Shown here: piece by piece, positions 26,613-34,882 of the stretch | Layout of the letters: the number at the start of each line of letters is the position of its first letter | Position numbering within the stretch: position 1 is the first letter of the stretch | Assembly (NCBI RefSeq): GCF_900143245.1 | Contig: NZ_FRDK01000016.1 | Location: 1 to 41,161 of the forward strand | From: Flavobacterium fryxellicola | Lineage (GTDB): Bacteria > Bacteroidota > Bacteroidia > Flavobacteriales > Flavobacteriaceae | Reading direction: 5' to 3' | DNA: 41,161 nt | The notes under the pieces: generated by a model | Databases searched by the model: none | The model's input: the letters and a program-made list of their open reading frames with translations, nothing else | Told to the model about the DNA's origin: nothing | Program-made: the position numbers and the translations under genes

Positions 26613-26664
26613 ATTAGTGCACTTAATTGGATTTATACCACCATCCAATTAAGTGCTAATTTTT
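26613..26664 (+). terminator. Terminator of uvrA
   Basis: A 13-bp perfect stem (26620-26632 with 26643-26655), extended by 5 bp after a 2-nt bulge, with a 10-nt loop and a following T tract. The long stem with CACTTAATTGGAT is enough to stop transcription. Confidence 0.88.
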
Positions 26665-27163
26665 ACAATAGACACAACTATTTAGCTTTTCCTCTTTTCA
26701 CAAATGCAACTATTATAACATCTCTTTTTGCAACCTATCCCATTCTTAAAAGCATCTTAAGCAATCAATTATTCCTTAGCTTTTTAGTTGATTTACTCTT
26801 TTTTGTTCTTTTGAGTGTCAATTACGGACTGTTCCTCTATCCTGAAAGCTGATTTAAATATCTATTTTTATTTTGTACTTCTTAAGCCCGAGTATGCTAA
26901 CGAGTGCGTGAGTGATGGAAGCGGCATCCTTTCCTTTTTTCTTTAAAAAGGAAAGATACAGCGTACAGCACGACCCAGACGGAGTTTATGGAGGATGGGT
27001 CACGCCCAAAAGCAAACGCTAAACGACCTAAAACTACAGTGTAATTTATGATTTGAAATTGTAGAATCTTTAAAAATTATCATAATATTAGTAGATAGGA
27101 GTTGCAAAAAAATGTAATTTGGCACTTTGAATTACTACTTTACAACACTTGTTTATAGAACTT
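26665..27163. other. Long gap between uvrA and porX
   Basis: About 500 bp without a convincing gene. The first 230 bp are AT-rich with no visible structure. A dispersed repeat fills 26906-27010. The last 150 bp should hold the porX promoter, but only a shortened TAATTTG (27115-27121) is seen, so the transcription start is unclear. Confidence 0.6.
26906..27010 (+). repeat. Dispersed structured repeat, copy A
   Basis: A 105-bp intergenic element, locally richer in GC than its surroundings. It begins with GTGAGTGATGGAAGCGG, has a central 11-bp hairpin (26929-26939 with 26945-26955), continues with AGCGTACAGCACGACCC and ends with ACGCCCAAA. The same blocks in the same order, with a different central hairpin, occur on the minus strand at 31442-31547. 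It resembles dispersed repeats I associate with flavobacterial genomes; no coding frame is evident. Confidence 0.65.
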
Positions 27164-28717
27164 ATGGATAAAATAAAAATACTTTGGGTGGATGATGAAA
27201 TCGACCTTTTGAAACCACATATATTGTTTTTGGAAAAAAAAAATTACGAGGTAACCACGTGTAATAACGGGCTTGATGCTATTACTATTTTTGAGGAAAA
27301 CAATTTTGATATTGTGTTCTTGGACGAAAATATGCCTGGAATGAGCGGTTTAGAAACGTTATCAGAGATGAAGGAGAAAAAATCTTCGGTTCCTATGATA
27401 ATGATTACTAAAAGTGAGGAAGAATATATTATGGAGGAAGCCATAGGTTCTAAAATTGCTGATTATTTGATCAAACCCGTGAACCCGAACCAAATTTTGT
27501 TGAGTTTGAAGAAAAATCTGGATCATTCCCGACTCATTTCGCAAAAAACAACTTTGGATTATCAAAAGGAATTTAGAAAAATCACCATGGAAATGGCGAT
27601 GGTGAATTCGTATGAAGACTGGATCGAATTGTATAAGAAATTAATTTTTTGGGAACTGGAATTAGAGAATATCAATGATCAGAGTATGGTTCACATTTTG
27701 GAATCTCAAAAAACCGAAGCTAATTCCCAATTTGGTAAATTCATTGAGCGTAATTACGAGGATTGGTTTGCACCAAAAGCAGAAAAGCCCATTCAATCGC
27801 ATACTTTATTCAAAGAATTAGTCGTTCCTGAACTCAAGAAAAAAGACAAACCAATTTTATTTGTAGTAATTGATAACTTGCGCTATGACCAATGGAAGAC
27901 ATTTGAAAGTGTGGTGGGCAATTACTACAAGCTGGAAAAAGAAGTGCCTTACTACTCTATTCTTCCTACGGCGACACAATATGCGAGAAACGCTATTTTC
28001 TCTGGTTTGACCCCGTTGGAAATGGAAAAACAGTTTCCGCAATATTGGAAAAATGATCCAGAAGAAGGCGGAAAGAATCTTTTTGAAGCAGAATTTTTAA
28101 CAGCTCAATTGAAACGATTGGGCCTCAATATTAAAGAGGATTATTTTAAAATAACAAATCTTGCCGCCGGTAAAAAGCTAGTCGAAGGATTTAAAGCGCT
28201 AAAAAACAATGATTTAGTGACTGTTGTCTATAATTTTGTAGATATGCTTTCTCACGCAAAAACAGAGATGGATGTCGTAAAAGAACTAGCCTCAGACGAT
28301 AAAGCCTATCGATCACTTACCCTAAGCTGGTTTAAAAATTCCCCTTTGCTAGAAATTATCCAACAAGCGCAAAAAATGGGATTCAAATTGATTTTAACTA
28401 CCGATCATGGGACTATCAATGTAAAAAACCCATCCAAAGTCGTGGGTGATAAAAACACCAGCTTGAATTTACGTTATAAAACAGGCCGCAGTTTAACCTA
28501 CGAACACAAAGATGTGTATGCGGTTAAAGAACCAAAAAATATTGGATTACCTACTATAAATATGAGTAGTTCTTATATTTTTGCAAAAAATGATTTGTTT
28601 TTAGCCTACGTCAACAACTATAATCATTACGTGAGTTATTATAAAAACACCTATCAGCATGGGGGAATTTCATTAGAGGAAATGATCATCCCGTTTTTAG
28701 TTTTTAACCCGAAATAG
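27164..28717 (+). CDS. porX: PorX-type response regulator with PglZ phosphodiesterase domain
   Basis: PorX controls the type IX secretion system of Bacteroidota. The 517 residues start with a CheY-like receiver (1-120: acidic D10/D11, phosphate acceptor D54 in VFLDENMPG, T82, K104), then a helical linker, then an alkaline-phosphatase-fold PglZ domain (about 205-517). Probable metal and catalytic residues are D237 (DNLRYDQ), T271 in PTATQYARN, D360/H364 (FVDMLSH), D414/H415 (TTDHGT) and H499. In studied PorX proteins this domain cleaves small oligonucleotides. Start chosen at the ATG 27164; a TTG at 27149 would add five residues without family support. The sensor kinase PorY is not nearby. Confidence 0.9.
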   Translation: MDKIKILWVDDEIDLLKPHILFLEKKNYEVTTCNNGLDAITIFEENNFDIVFLDENMPGMSGLETLSEMKEKKSSVPMIMITKSEEEYIMEEAIGSKIADYLIKPVNPNQILLSLKKNLDHSRLISQKTTLDYQKEFRKITMEMAMVNSYEDWIELYKKLIFWELELENINDQSMVHILESQKTEANSQFGKFIERNYEDWFAPKAEKPIQSHTLFKELVVPELKKKDKPILFVVIDNLRYDQWKTFESVVGNYYKLEKEVPYYSILPTATQYARNAIFSGLTPLEMEKQFPQYWKNDPEEGGKNLFEAEFLTAQLKRLGLNIKEDYFKITNLAAGKKLVEGFKALKNNDLVTVVYNFVDMLSHAKTEMDVVKELASDDKAYRSLTLSWFKNSPLLEIIQQAQKMGFKLILTTDHGTINVKNPSKVVGDKNTSLNLRYKTGRSLTYEHKDVYAVKEPKNIGLPTINMSSSYIFAKNDLFLAYVNNYNHYVSYYKNTYQHGGISLEEMIIPFLVFNPK

Positions 28718-28790
28718 AAAAAAGCAGTCCGTATCCGTTTTCAGTTTTTGGTGCCTCCCAGAACTTTAAACTCTAAATAATTTTAAAAGC

Positions 28791-29198
28791 ATGAATATCA
28801 TTTTTTCTATCGACCAACTCGAGGAAGTTGCTCAGCAAATTATAGCCAGTAATCCTAAAAAAGTAATCCTTTTTCATGGAGAAATGGGCGTTGGAAAAAC
28901 GACTTTAATCAAGCAGTTGTGCAAAACGCTTGGGGTAACCGGAGCAACAAGCAGTCCAACTTTTTCTTTAGTTAATGAGTACGAAACGATTGTAAATCAA
29001 CTTATTTATCATTTTGATTTTTACCGACTGAATGAGGAAGTAGAAGCATTAGATATGGGGATTGATGATTACTTGTATTCCGGGAATTGGTGTTTTATTG
29101 AATGGGCAGAAAAGATTCCAAATTTGATTCCTGAGGCACATTCAGTACTTACCATTTCATCGCTTGCTGATGGAAAACGTTATTTACAATTAAGTTAA
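28791..29198 (+). CDS. tsaE: tRNA threonylcarbamoyladenosine biosynthesis ATPase TsaE
   Basis: TsaE works with TsaB and TsaD to install t6A37 on ANN-decoding tRNAs. The 135-residue protein has Walker A GEMGVGKT (30-37), switch-like TSSPTFSLVNEY (53-64), HFDFYRL (74-80) and FIEWAEK (102-108), all typical. It follows porX by 73 bp, an adjacency I believe is common in Bacteroidota, and precedes a GNAT gene by 10 bp. Confidence 0.94.
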   Translation: MNIIFSIDQLEEVAQQIIASNPKKVILFHGEMGVGKTTLIKQLCKTLGVTGATSSPTFSLVNEYETIVNQLIYHFDFYRLNEEVEALDMGIDDYLYSGNWCFIEWAEKIPNLIPEAHSVLTISSLADGKRYLQLS

Positions 29199-29208
29199 AA
29201 ATGGCCTC

Positions 29209-29685
29209 ATGAATGTAGAAAACAAAGTTGTAATTATTCCATTTTCAGTAGATTTAAAAGAGCCAATAAAAACATTAAATCTGGAATGGCTGAAAAAATA
29301 TTTTAGGGTCGAACCCAAAGATGAAATTGTACTTTCAGATCCCCAAGGCCAAATTATAGACAAAGGTGGAATGATTTTTTATGCGCAATATAATGAAGTT
29401 ATTGTAGGCACCGTTTCTTTGCTAAGAATTGAAAATACGACTTTTGAATTGAGCAAAATGGCGGTTCAAGATGGTGTACAAGGTTTGGGCATCGGAAAAA
29501 AATTAATACTTCACTGCCTTGCTATTGCTAAAGAAAAAGGAATTGAAAAACTGATTTTATATTCGAATAGGAAATTACTACCAGCCATTCATTTATACGA
29601 GAAATACGGTTTTTTAGAAGTGCCATTGGAAGGTGGTGTTTATGAAAGAGCCGACATAAAAATGGAACGAACCATCCACTACTAA
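29209..29685 (+). CDS. GNAT family N-acetyltransferase
   Basis: A 158-residue GNAT-fold protein. Motif A with the acetyl-CoA pyrophosphate loop is Q91-G-L-G-I-G-K97, preceded by strand LSKMAVQ and followed by helix LILHCLAIAKEKG; motif B is LPAIHLYEKYGFLEVP (124-139). The acceptor is unknown. It starts 10 nt after the tsaE stop, so the two are probably co-transcribed. RimI, which often accompanies Tsa genes, is a GNAT, but this protein lacks a convincing RimI signature. Confidence 0.86.
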   Translation: MNVENKVVIIPFSVDLKEPIKTLNLEWLKKYFRVEPKDEIVLSDPQGQIIDKGGMIFYAQYNEVIVGTVSLLRIENTTFELSKMAVQDGVQGLGIGKKLILHCLAIAKEKGIEKLILYSNRKLLPAIHLYEKYGFLEVPLEGGVYERADIKMERTIHY

Positions 29686-29777
29686 TTTTATCAGGTACTA
29701 ATGCGTTTTTCAAAAATGCGATAAGTGCCTTTTATAAAACTTTTTGCGTAAATTGTACCCTTAATTTAACAACATCA

Positions 29778-30977
29778 ATGTCAATAACTATAACACCATT
29801 CACAAAACAACAACTATTACCGCAGGAGGAAAAATTGGAGATTGCAAGACAAAAAAGCGAACTCTTTATTGGTATTCCAAAGGAAACGAGTCACCAAGAA
29901 CGCCGTATTTGCCTTACTCCTGATGCGGTAAACTCGCTTACTTATCATGGACATCGGGTGATGATAGAAGCAGGAGCGGGATTGAGTTCTAGTTATACTG
30001 ATAAGGAATACAGTGATGCGGGTGCTGAAATGACTAATGACGCTAAAAAGGTATTTGGTTGTCCAATGATTTTGAAAGTAGAACCTGCAACTCTTGCAGA
30101 AATCGCCATGATGAATCCACAGACGATTCTTTTGTCAGCCATTCAGTTAAAAACCCGAAAAAAAACCTATTTTGAGGCTTTAAGCAAAAAGAAAATTACT
30201 GCATTAGCTTTTGAATATATTAAGGATGAAGACGGAACCTATCCTGCGGTTAAATCGTTAAGCGAAATTGCCGGAACTGCCTCCATACTAATTGCAGCCG
30301 AGCTAATGATTACCAATGAATTTGGAAAAGGGTTATTATTTGGTAATATTACTGGTGTCCCTCCTACAGATGTGGTAATTCTAGGAGCAGGAACTGTAGG
30401 TGAATTTGCTGCCAAAACGGCTATTGGATTAGGAGCTTCTGTAAAAGTTTTTGACAATTCCATCACTAAATTGCGAAGACTACAAAACAATTTAAACCAA
30501 AGAATTTTTACTTCAACCATTCAACCAAAAGCATTACTAAAAGCACTCAGAAGGTGTGACGTCGCTATAGGTGCCATGCGTGGCAAGGATCGTTGTCCTG
30601 TAATAGTAACAGAAACGATGGTCGAACACATGAAAAACGGAGCCGTAATTGTAGATGTGAGTATTGATACCGGCGGTTGCTTTGAAACTTCAGAAGTGAC
30701 CTCGCACGAAAAACCAACCTTCATCAAAAACAATGTTTTGCATTACTGCGTGCCCAATATTCCTTCCCGATATTCTAAAACTGCTTCGTTGTCCATAAGC
30801 AATATTATTTCCCCTTACTTAATGAAAATTGCAGAAGATGGTGGTATAGAAAGTGCCATCCGCTGTGATAAAGGATTAAAAAACGGAGTCTATATGTATC
30901 ACGGAATCTTGACAAATAGTGCCATCGGTGATTGGTTCGATTTACCTTATAACGATATCAATTTAATTGTTTTTTAA
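29778..30977 (+). CDS. Alanine-dehydrogenase-like protein (AlaDH/PNT family)
   Basis: A 399-residue member of the AlaDH/PNT family, which oxidises alanine to pyruvate and ammonia with NAD. It has the N-terminal IGIPKETSHQERRICLTP (31-48), K100 in MILKVEPA at the substrate lysine, the NAD loop GAGTVGEFAAKTA (about 206-218), and VDVSIDTGGCFE with the conserved Asp. Compared with the mycobacterial enzyme as I remember it, the catalytic histidine of FLHLA is replaced here by Q123 (AIQLKT). The first 30 residues are an extra N-terminal extension. So the family is clear, but the exact reaction is less so. Confidence 0.82.
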   Translation: MSITITPFTKQQLLPQEEKLEIARQKSELFIGIPKETSHQERRICLTPDAVNSLTYHGHRVMIEAGAGLSSSYTDKEYSDAGAEMTNDAKKVFGCPMILKVEPATLAEIAMMNPQTILLSAIQLKTRKKTYFEALSKKKITALAFEYIKDEDGTYPAVKSLSEIAGTASILIAAELMITNEFGKGLLFGNITGVPPTDVVILGAGTVGEFAAKTAIGLGASVKVFDNSITKLRRLQNNLNQRIFTSTIQPKALLKALRRCDVAIGAMRGKDRCPVIVTETMVEHMKNGAVIVDVSIDTGGCFETSEVTSHEKPTFIKNNVLHYCVPNIPSRYSKTASLSISNIISPYLMKIAEDGGIESAIRCDKGLKNGVYMYHGILTNSAIGDWFDLPYNDINLIVF

Positions 30978-30998
30978 GGAAACTTTCAGCTACCTTTG
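30967..30998 (+). promoter_or_regulatory. Promoter of the 124-residue membrane-anchored protein
   Basis: TTG (30967-30969) and TACCTTTG (30991-30998), 21-bp spacer. The -33 element lies inside the last codons of the upstream gene. The ATG follows the -7 element by 15 nt. Confidence 0.62.
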
Positions 30999-31013
30999 CC
31001 AAAAATATAATCC

Positions 31014-31388
31014 ATGAAGTTTATACACCGTTTTGCCTATTATTTGGTAGGTTTAGTAATAGGACTTTTCTTTGTTGCTTTGGTTTTTAGTGGCAAAGAT
31101 ACCCGATGTAATTATTTTCCAAACGCCAGAGTGCTAAATGATTTAAGGAACAAACCGTTTTACTATTCTGATCAGGCTTCTTTGATTTTAGCTGAAAAAT
31201 GGATTGACACTGCCGATATAAAGAATACATTACAATTTGGAGATATCGATTTTGACAAAAGTAATGTAGTACTAAAAAATGGAAAACTATACGTCATTGA
31301 AGGCAAGACGATTAAGAATCAAGAGGTGACTTTAAAAGTGATTAATTATGCTGACAAAGCCGTTTTAGAGGAAATTATTAAAAAGTAA
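31014..31388 (+). CDS. Unrecognised small membrane-anchored protein
   Basis: The 124-residue protein has one N-terminal membrane span (about 8-26, AYYLVGLVIGLFFVALVFS) preceded by basic residues, so the N terminus is probably inside and the rest in the periplasm. The soluble part begins GKDTRCNYFPNARVLNDLRNK, with a single cysteine (C32), and ends in a Lys-rich tail; strands such as NVVLKNGKLYVIEGKTI are plausible. I do not recognise a family, although near-identical proteins occur in flavobacteria as I recall. It follows the alanine-dehydrogenase-like gene by 36 bp but has its own promoter. Confidence 0.75.
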   Translation: MKFIHRFAYYLVGLVIGLFFVALVFSGKDTRCNYFPNARVLNDLRNKPFYYSDQASLILAEKWIDTADIKNTLQFGDIDFDKSNVVLKNGKLYVIEGKTIKNQEVTLKVINYADKAVLEEIIKK

Positions 31389-31767
31389 ATCCAGAAATCA
31401 GTCCTAATTATAAGCTGATCTTTCTAGTACTCCCCTGAGAATTTGGGCGTGCCCCTGCGTAAAAACTTCGGGTCCTGCTGTCCGCTCCCGCTTTTTTTTC
31501 GAGGCAAAAAAGCCTCTCAAAAAAGAGGTCCACTGCCATCACTCCCGCAGGACGGTGCACAACAAGAACGTCATTCTAAACTAAATCTATGAAGGCTTAA
31601 AGTTATCAGATTTAGTTTAATAACCAAAATTCTGCCCTACTCAATACGTACCATCAATTAAGTGGTGTAAATTGACTCATTTTGCTGTAAAATATCTTTT
31701 TTGGTAGCTAAAGCAAAAGGAACGAACAGCAGAAAGGTTTAGGCTAGGATGATGAACCATTAAAGAA
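31389..31767. other. Gap with a dispersed repeat, no gene
   Basis: About 380 bp between a plus-strand unknown and the end of ung. Copy B of the dispersed repeat fills 31442-31547. The remaining 220 bp (31548-31767) show no coding frame and no strong terminator that I can point to. Confidence 0.6.
31442..31547 (-). repeat. Dispersed structured repeat, copy B
   Basis: Reading the minus strand from 31547: GGGAGTGATGGCAGTGG, then a hairpin region with GAGGC-TTTTTT-GCCTC nested inside a T6/A8 outer pairing, then AGCGGACAGCAGGACCC and finally ACGCCCAAA. Its order of blocks and length match copy A at 26906-27010, in opposite orientation, whereas the central hairpin sequence is different. Confidence 0.65.
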
Positions 31768-32448
31768 TCACTCTGCTGAAATCCAGTCGATTAATACTTT
31801 ATTATGCTGTTTTAAATAAGCATTTGTTTTACTAAAATGCTTGTTTCCAAACCATTTTCCCTGATTCGCACTCAATGGCGATGGATGTCCGGACTCCAGC
31901 ACTAAATGTTTATTTCGGTCTATTTTAAGTCCCTTTTTGTGGGCAAAATTCCCCCATAACAAGAAAACTACTTGCTCGGTTTCCTCAGAAATTTTCTGGA
32001 TAACGGCGTCGGTAAAAAGATTCCATTTTAAATGTTTATGACTGTTTGCACTGTCTTCCCTAACCGTTAGCGACGCATTTAGTAATAAGACACCTTGTTT
32101 TGCCCAAGATTCCAAATTTCCAGTACTAGGCAGGAAAATCGTTCCATAATCATCGTTTAACTCTCTAAAAACATTGCGTAAAGAAGGCGGAATTCGGACA
32201 TCATTGTTTACTGAAAAGCACAAACCATTGGCTTCGCCCTTTCCATGATAAGGATCCTGACCAATGATAACTACTTTTAGATCATTAAAATTACAATAAT
32301 TAAAAGCGGCAAAAATCAAGTCTTGAGGCGGATAACAGGTATAACTTTTATATTCTTCTGCCACAGATTCCGTTAAATCACGAAAATAAGGCTGCTGGAT
32401 TTCGTCTGACAAAACACTTTGCCATTCGGTATTGAGATTGATTTGCAT
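31768..32448 (-). CDS. ung: Uracil-DNA glycosylase (family 1)
   Basis: Ung excises uracil from DNA in base excision repair. The 226-residue product has the water-activating GQDPYH (63-68, D65), LLLNASLTVR (121-130), and the leucine-loop HPSPLS (188-193) with H188. All catalytic residues are present. A -7 element sits 18 nt upstream. It is a second uracil/hypoxanthine-type glycosylase in the window besides the one next to recQ, and the two differ in subfamily. Confidence 0.96.
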   Translation of the reverse strand: MQINLNTEWQSVLSDEIQQPYFRDLTESVAEEYKSYTCYPPQDLIFAAFNYCNFNDLKVVIIGQDPYHGKGEANGLCFSVNNDVRIPPSLRNVFRELNDDYGTIFLPSTGNLESWAKQGVLLLNASLTVREDSANSHKHLKWNLFTDAVIQKISEETEQVVFLLWGNFAHKKGLKIDRNKHLVLESGHPSPLSANQGKWFGNKHFSKTNAYLKQHNKVLIDWISAE

Positions 32449-32465
32449 AGATACTTATTATTTTA

Positions 32466-32473
32466 CAAAGATA
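32466..32473 (-). promoter_or_regulatory. Probable -7 element of ung
   Basis: TATCTTTG on the minus strand is an exact TAnnTTTG match. No TTG is found at 17-21 bp upstream, so only the -7 half is supported. Confidence 0.45.
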
Positions 32474-32616
32474 CACAGACTAATAAAAGACACACGTTGG
32501 GATTGTGTTTTTTAATTCGTAAAAAAGGATACTAAACATTCATTAATTCTTTGTGAATGACGGTTAAATAGTCTCAACTATTAACTATTTTTGTCTGGAA
32601 AAGAATTTACAGATAA

Positions 32617-34785
32617 ATGATATCCATCACCGAGAAAACATTACAAGATTTACAATTTCCAACTGTTCTAGAAACGATTTCGGCAATTTGCAATACTGAT
32701 ATTGGCAAACAGAAAGCGCTTGAAATAACACCGTTTAAAGATAAAGAAACCTTGATGCAAGCATTAATGCAAACATCAGAATATGTTTCCTCATTTCAAA
32801 ACAACAATGCGATTCCCAATCATGGTTTCGATGCTATTACGCACGAAATTAGATTTCTCGCCATTGAGGATAGTTTCCTTGAGGTGGGAAGCTTTAGAAA
32901 AATAGCGACTTTATCCTCAACAGTTAATTTTTTATTGACCTATTTCAAAAAATTTGAGGATTATTATCCAAATCTAAACACCAGAGCTTTACAAGTTGAA
33001 TTTACCAAAGATATTATCGTAATGGTGGATGAAATTGTTGATAAATATGGCGAAATAAAAGACAACGCTTCTCCGGATTTATTGAACACTCGCAGAAGTA
33101 TGAATGCGGTGCGAGGCAAAGTAAATCAAAGTTTTGGAACGGCATTAACGCAATACAATGCCTTAGGATATCTAGACGACATCAAAGAGAGCTTTGTTCA
33201 AAACCGCAGAGTATTAGCGGTATTAGCGATGTATCGACGCAAAGTAAAAGGATCGATTTTAGGCAGCTCTAAAACAGGAAGTATTGCTTACATCGAACCG
33301 GAAGCCACACTGAATTATTCCAGAGAACTAAGCAATTTAGAATATGAGGAAAAGGAAGAAATTACAAGGATTTTAAAGCAATTAACCAACCAAATTCGGC
33401 CATTTTTACCATTGCTTATTCAGTATCAGGATTTTTTGAGTGATATAGATGTAATTGCTGCCAAAGCCAAATATGCAAATCGAATCAATGGAATTTTGCC
33501 TGCAATTACAGAGAACAGAAGGTTGTATTTTAGAGATGCTTTCCATCCTATTTTATATTTGAACAACAAGCAGAAAAACGAAATTACACATTCACAAACG
33601 ATTGAATTAAGTCAAGAAAACAGAATCATTGTGATTTCGGGACCTAATGCTGGTGGAAAAACCATATCGTTAAAAACCGTAGGACTACTACAATTAATGT
33701 TGCAATCTGGTATGTTAATTCCAGTTCACGAACGCAGTGAAACATTCTTATTTGATCGAATACTTACAGACATTGGAGACAATCAATCTATTGAAAATCA
33801 TCTAAGCACATACAGTTACCGACTAAAGAACATGAACTACTTTTTAAAGAAGTGTAATAAAAAAACAATGTTCTTAATTGATGAGTTTGGTACCGGCTCT
33901 GATCCTGAATTAGGTGGCGCATTAGCAGAAATTTTCTTGGAAGAATTCTACCATCGGGAAGCTTTTGGAATTATTACAACTCATTATTCCAATTTAAAAA
34001 TATTGGCAAACGAACTGCCTTTTGCTACCAACGCAAACATGCTTTTTGATGAAAAGTCATTAGAGCCTATGTACAAACTAGCTTTGGGACAAGCAGGAAG
34101 TTCATTTACATTTGAAGTAGCCTTAAAAAATGGAATTCCATTCGGATTAATTAATCGAGCCAAAAAGAAGATTGAAGTTGGAAAAGTTCGTTTCGATAAA
34201 ACAATTGCGACGCTACAAAAAGAACGATCAAAAATGGAGAAAACTTCTCAGACGCTTAAAGAAGAAGAAACAAAAGCGCGGGAAGAAGGCAAGAAAATGG
34301 AAACCATAAATGTAAAAATCAAACAAAAACTAGAAAGCTATCAGGAATTATATGATAGCAATCAGAAAACGATTTATATAGGTACTAAAATAGAGGATAT
34401 TGCAGAGAAATATTTCAACAACAAGAACAAGAAGGAACTGCTTGGCGAATTTTTAAAAATAATTGAAATAGAAAATTCAAAACGCAAAAAAGCCTCAACT
34501 AAAGAGAGCAAAGCATTAATAGAAAAGAAGAAAGAAGTCATTCAAGAAGTGACTATTCAAGTTGAAGAAATTAGAAAAGAGAAGAAAGAAAAGAAACTGA
34601 AAGTAGTGGTTGAAAAACCCAAACACATTCTCAAAGTAGGTGATCGTGTCCGGATGTTTGATGGAAAAGCAGTAGGTACTCTTGATGCGATAGAAAAAAA
34701 TAAAGCAACGGTAAACTATGGCGTATTCACTTCAAAAGTAAGTCTTGAAGCACTGGAATTTGTTGAGGCCGGTAAAAGTAAATAA
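32617..34785 (+). CDS. MutS2-like ATPase without Smr domain
   Basis: The 722-residue protein has MutS2 core and clamp regions, then the ABC-type MutS ATPase: Walker A GPNAGGKT (342-349), Walker B FLIDEFGTGSDPELGG (about 423-438) and ITTHYSNLK. A long Lys/Glu coiled coil covers about 515-660, followed by a KOW-like end (KVGDRVRMFDGKAVGTLDAI). MutS2 proteins of Bacillus have a C-terminal Smr nuclease; here its LDLRG and HG-G motifs are absent. MutS2 is linked to anti-recombination and collided-ribosome rescue, not mismatch repair. The name mutS2 fits the domain layout, but loss of Smr means nuclease activity cannot be assumed. Confidence 0.88.
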   Translation: MISITEKTLQDLQFPTVLETISAICNTDIGKQKALEITPFKDKETLMQALMQTSEYVSSFQNNNAIPNHGFDAITHEIRFLAIEDSFLEVGSFRKIATLSSTVNFLLTYFKKFEDYYPNLNTRALQVEFTKDIIVMVDEIVDKYGEIKDNASPDLLNTRRSMNAVRGKVNQSFGTALTQYNALGYLDDIKESFVQNRRVLAVLAMYRRKVKGSILGSSKTGSIAYIEPEATLNYSRELSNLEYEEKEEITRILKQLTNQIRPFLPLLIQYQDFLSDIDVIAAKAKYANRINGILPAITENRRLYFRDAFHPILYLNNKQKNEITHSQTIELSQENRIIVISGPNAGGKTISLKTVGLLQLMLQSGMLIPVHERSETFLFDRILTDIGDNQSIENHLSTYSYRLKNMNYFLKKCNKKTMFLIDEFGTGSDPELGGALAEIFLEEFYHREAFGIITTHYSNLKILANELPFATNANMLFDEKSLEPMYKLALGQAGSSFTFEVALKNGIPFGLINRAKKKIEVGKVRFDKTIATLQKERSKMEKTSQTLKEEETKAREEGKKMETINVKIKQKLESYQELYDSNQKTIYIGTKIEDIAEKYFNNKNKKELLGEFLKIIEIENSKRKKASTKESKALIEKKKEVIQEVTIQVEEIRKEKKEKKLKVVVEKPKHILKVGDRVRMFDGKAVGTLDAIEKNKATVNYGVFTSKVSLEALEFVEAGKSK

Positions 34786-34882
34786 GGCCAACGCAGGAAC
34801 GAAGCGATCGCACTAACAAGAGTTATGATAGGAATAATTAAATTAAAAATACCATTCCTTGGGCACTCCAACTTAAAAAGAA

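Noticed and set aside
27149..27163. TTG start for porX five codons upstream
   Set aside because: The ATG at 27164 begins directly with the receiver domain (MDKIKILWVDDE) as expected; TTG starts are not needed.
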